Origin: MH13 sp040219355
GTDB taxonomy: Bacteria; Pseudomonadota; Alphaproteobacteria; Rhizobiales; MH13
Assembly (NCBI GenBank): GCA_040219355.1
Contig: JAVJSN010000017.1
Location: forward strand, 248,001 to 312,000
Reading direction: 5' to 3'
Length of the DNA stretch: 64,000 bases
Position 1 is the first letter of the stretch. Every line of letters starts with the position of its first letter. Positions 61,496 through 64,000 of the stretch are shown in pieces. Made by a program: the position numbers and the translations under genes. The notes under the pieces were generated by a model that saw nothing but the letters and a program-made list of their open reading frames with translations, did not search any database and was not told the origin of the DNA.

Positions 61496-63813
61496 GTGGC
61501 GTTGAGAAGGTTCGCCATGAGGCGAAACGCTCCAGGCGTTAACTTCTCCATCTGGTGGTGCAGGATTAGGCAGCAGTGGGTGTGCCGGCCGCTGCCGATT
61601 TGCGCGCTGAGGAGCGCGCCCTTGTGCGGCTCCTCTCCTGGGTCTGCCAATTCCAGCAGTGGTGTGTAGGTCGCATCCCAGCTCTTGGCAAAGTAAAGCC
61701 CGCGCTCCTTATGCCAGCCTTGCCAGTCATCTGCACCAATCACATTGGGGCTGTTAAGCAGGATATGATCTGGGGCCAAATAGGTAACCGCAGCATTCTC
61801 ATCGGTTACCCGCCAACGCAGGGACGGCTGACCGATCTCAAGGCGGGCCGGAGGCGTGCTGTCTGGATCCCAATTGTCCCATGGCCGGTGATAAAGCGTG
61901 ACCAGATTGCCACCAGCGGCCACCCAGCTATGCACGGCCTGCATGCGCGAACGTAGATCGGGGCGGAAGCGAATGGCGAAGACACCGATGAGTAGGCTGT
62001 CGATGCCTTCAAGCGCGCTGGGCAAGGCCAGTGCCTCTTCGTCCAAGATCACCACATCACAGCCCATGGCCATGAGCCAATTTGCAGCCGTGTCGTTACC
62101 AGCGCCAACATAGCCAATGCGTCCCTTGGGCAGTTCCACATGCACGGCACGCAGCTTGAGTTCAGCTGGAAAGGCGCGCAGCCGCGGCGCGATATGGGGA
62201 TAGTCAAACCGATGCACGGTTTTTGCAGGTTCGCCATCCAGCAGCAGCGGGAGTGTGTAAAGATCAGCAGCCAGATCATCCGGAGCGGTGATTGTCACCT
62301 CCCGCTTGCTCCAGTTCTGCGTCCAGTCTTTCGGGAGATCGAAAGAGGGTTCCCCGCCGGAGCTTTCCGATAGGCTGAGCAAAAAGGTTCGCTTGCCACC
62401 CGCCAAGTTGATCACGCCCTTGTCGATAGACAAGTCAGCTCGCACCTTGGGTAAAACTAGGGGTGGTGTTTCAAGGCGTAAGGCCGACGTCGCGCCGCTC
62501 ACCGTCACACCAATGGCAGGCGGTGGCGGGTCCAGCGGATCATAGGTTGCGGGGTAGGGGCTGCTGGGTGCGGCGAACTTAGAAACGGTGACGCTCTGGC
62601 CATCGCATTGCCAATCAAGCGGCATGTCCATGGCGATGGTAAGGTTGCCGTGCTCAGGCTGGCGCACATCCAATGTCAAGCCGGTTGTCTGGCCCGGCTG
62701 GAGGACATCCTCATCCAGCCAACCGCGCACATCAGCGCCTGATGCCTGGCGGATCACACGGGCGAGCTGAGCGCGTTTAACAAAGATATGATGGCGGATG
62801 TCCACCGGAGGGTCGAGCTTCATCAGCGCGCGATGCGCAGCACTTGCTGCTTTTACAATGGCTGCGCGATCAGGAAAGGCTTCGATGGCATCATTGATGG
62901 CCAGTTGAGCGCTGACCAGACCAGCCTGCATTGGGCCGTCGCCTTCCAGATCTCCAAGGGTTTGGGGAAGATTGTCGGTAACAGCATTCTCATTCTCGCC
63001 GACGCGTGAACGTGCCAGATGCAGCGGCCAATTGCGTTCCGCTCCCGAGCGCACCCATTGCCCCATGCCTTGGGTCTTGTGGAACCATCGCGAATGTTGA
63101 CCGATCCGCTCCCAGGTCCAGCCGGAAAGTTCCTCTTCACCCTGCCCGTTGATGGTCAATGTGGCGTCGGGTGGTGGCACCTCATCATCATAAGCACCAC
63201 CTGCACCTGACCAGGCAGGCAGATAGAGTTTTGAGACCTGCCAAACCGCGTGCCCGCTGCCCGCAAAGCTCACGTCGGCAGCAAGATCAAACACCTCATG
63301 CGCGGCTTCCGTCATCGCACGGTGGTGGCCATGTTGTCCGGGGATGTCCAGGAAGGTGGGGCAGATAATGTCCGGGCGTTCCATACGGATTATGTCCACG
63401 AAGCGGCCGAGGACCCGCTCACGCGTCCACTTTTCCATCGTCTCGGTCCCTCGCTTGGAAAAGCCGAAGTCAAAAATCAGATCGTCTGGTGTCTCCGACA
63501 ACCAATAGAGGGGCATATCCAGCACCTCAGCTGCCCGCTCCATCTCTGCAGTGCGCACCGTGCCAAGGTCCTCGGTCACCTCCGGGCCAATATCATTTTG
63601 CCCGCCTTCACCACGGTTTGCACAGGCATAGGAAATGTTCACACCATCGCGAAAGATGAGGGCGGCGAGCATCGCTGAGGTTTCATCATCAGGATGCGCC
63701 CCTGTGTTCATAAACCGCACGATTGATTTCAGTGGTTGCAATGCGCGCCAAAGCGCAAGAACACGCGGCGTTTGGCGGTCATCGGCAATGCGTTGTGGCG
63801 CAGTTAGGGGCAT
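61492..63813 (-). CDS. Large PIG-L family deacetylase
   Basis: A 773-residue protein. The N-terminal PIG-L/LmbE zinc hydrolase domain (to ~residue 250) holds the metal motif MNTGAHPDDE and the distal GQHGHHRAMTEA. Middle beta-rich regions (~390-560) precede a C-terminal glutamine-amidotransferase-like fold (~570-773: GYVGAGNDTAANWL, GGNLVTLYHRPWDN). It probably removes acetyl groups from a GlcNAc-type or other amino-sugar compound. The frame is open upstream to 64000; I chose ATG 63813 (MPLTAPQR) because family members begin at that point. A zinc-ribbon-like in-frame extension is discussed as a finding. Confidence 0.8.
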   Translation of the reverse strand: MPLTAPQRIADDRQTPRVLALWRALQPLKSIVRFMNTGAHPDDETSAMLAALIFRDGVNISYACANRGEGGQNDIGPEVTEDLGTVRTAEMERAAEVLDMPLYWLSETPDDLIFDFGFSKRGTETMEKWTRERVLGRFVDIIRMERPDIICPTFLDIPGQHGHHRAMTEAAHEVFDLAADVSFAGSGHAVWQVSKLYLPAWSGAGGAYDDEVPPPDATLTINGQGEEELSGWTWERIGQHSRWFHKTQGMGQWVRSGAERNWPLHLARSRVGENENAVTDNLPQTLGDLEGDGPMQAGLVSAQLAINDAIEAFPDRAAIVKAASAAHRALMKLDPPVDIRHHIFVKRAQLARVIRQASGADVRGWLDEDVLQPGQTTGLTLDVRQPEHGNLTIAMDMPLDWQCDGQSVTVSKFAAPSSPYPATYDPLDPPPPAIGVTVSGATSALRLETPPLVLPKVRADLSIDKGVINLAGGKRTFLLSLSESSGGEPSFDLPKDWTQNWSKREVTITAPDDLAADLYTLPLLLDGEPAKTVHRFDYPHIAPRLRAFPAELKLRAVHVELPKGRIGYVGAGNDTAANWLMAMGCDVVILDEEALALPSALEGIDSLLIGVFAIRFRPDLRSRMQAVHSWVAAGGNLVTLYHRPWDNWDPDSTPPARLEIGQPSLRWRVTDENAAVTYLAPDHILLNSPNVIGADDWQGWHKERGLYFAKSWDATYTPLLELADPGEEPHKGALLSAQIGSGRHTHCCLILHHQMEKLTPGAFRLMANLLNAT

Positions 63814-64000
63814 AAGTTTGAGTCCTGCAAAGAGAGGGCTAAAGCGCGGGTTTAGGCAATGGCCGCAATATGGGGTGTGAAGGCGGTATTGATGACCAAT
63901 GCCGCAGCGCCACGTGGCGCCGTCATCCGGCCGCACGTGCCAGCTATCAGGCGGTCGTGGGAACGGTGCGGGCGGTTGGACACTGTGCGGGGTGAAAGAG

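Noticed and set aside
1..64000. tRNA, rRNA, CRISPR, phage and riboswitch signals
   Set aside because: I saw no cloverleaf-like genes, regular spacer-repeat arrays, phage structural genes or recognisable riboswitch cores, though subtle RNAs could be missed by eye.

Overview
The window reads as a chromosomal catabolic region of an alphaproteobacterium, probably Hyphomicrobiales/Rhizobiales or a close relative. This rests on moderately high GC, dense same-strand operons with 1-8 bp start/stop overlaps, TRAP, Liv-type and RbsA-type ABC transporters side by side, FCD-GntR and SorC regulators, and Cox/xanthine-dehydrogenase-type molybdenum hydroxylase genes. I see no rRNA, tRNA, CRISPR array, phage or replication genes. 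The only mobile DNA is one decayed IS5-like transposase.

Layout. (1) 1-6759 (+): the end of a TRAP transporter operon, then the homogentisate branch of Tyr/Phe catabolism (hmgA, maiA, fahA) and an atypical MBL-fold protein. (2) 6793-20278: a sugar or sugar-acid regulon. Two UxuA-type TIM-barrel proteins and two SDRs (- strand) diverge from an FCD-GntR regulator, an RbsB/RbsA/RbsC-type transporter, an SMP-30 lactonase, an RraA-fold protein, two mutarotase-fold proteins and a XylX-like FAH-family dehydratase (+ strand). Two GTTGGACCA-type sites lie in the divergent region. The genes suggest oxidation, lactone opening, dehydration and then 2-keto-3-deoxy acid metabolism.

(3) 20549-43909, all on the - strand: a Liv-type binding protein, an iron-ADH-fold protein with a degraded metal site and an AraC regulator, then a tightly packed run of about 17 genes. 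These are livH, livM, livG, a LivF ATPase fused to a Tm-1-like domain, a PEP-hydrolase-like TIM barrel, an 897-residue flotillin with nine 44-residue repeats, two SRPBCC proteins, the FAD, 2Fe-2S and split molybdopterin subunits of a molybdenum hydroxylase, MoxR and VWA (CoxD/CoxE-like) maturation factors, an amidohydrolase, an MBL lactonase, an SMP-30/isochorismatase fusion and an SDR. I know of no characterised pathway with this gene set. It is the best candidate here for an undescribed system: uptake and hydroxylation of an unknown, possibly N-heterocyclic, compound by a membrane-scaffolded enzyme.

(4) 44102-60320: IS5-like debris fused in frame to an inositol-monophosphatase-family gene, then two SorC-regulated operons. 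The first encodes a sugar ABC transporter with two permeases plus DhaK and DhaL. The second encodes a thiamine-diphosphate E1 alpha/beta pair, an AcoC-like E2-hydrolase fusion, an AhpD-like protein and an FGGY kinase. A SorC regulator and an aldo/keto reductase lie between them. The set suggests that a short ketose or polyol is phosphorylated and that an acetoin-like alpha-ketol is cleaved to an acyl-CoA. (5) 60635-64000 (-): a PIG-L deacetylase and an EamA exporter; the PIG-L reading frame stays open to the window edge.

Limits: all family calls are by eye from translated sequence and remembered motifs; no alignments or searches were run. Substrates are inferred and unproven.
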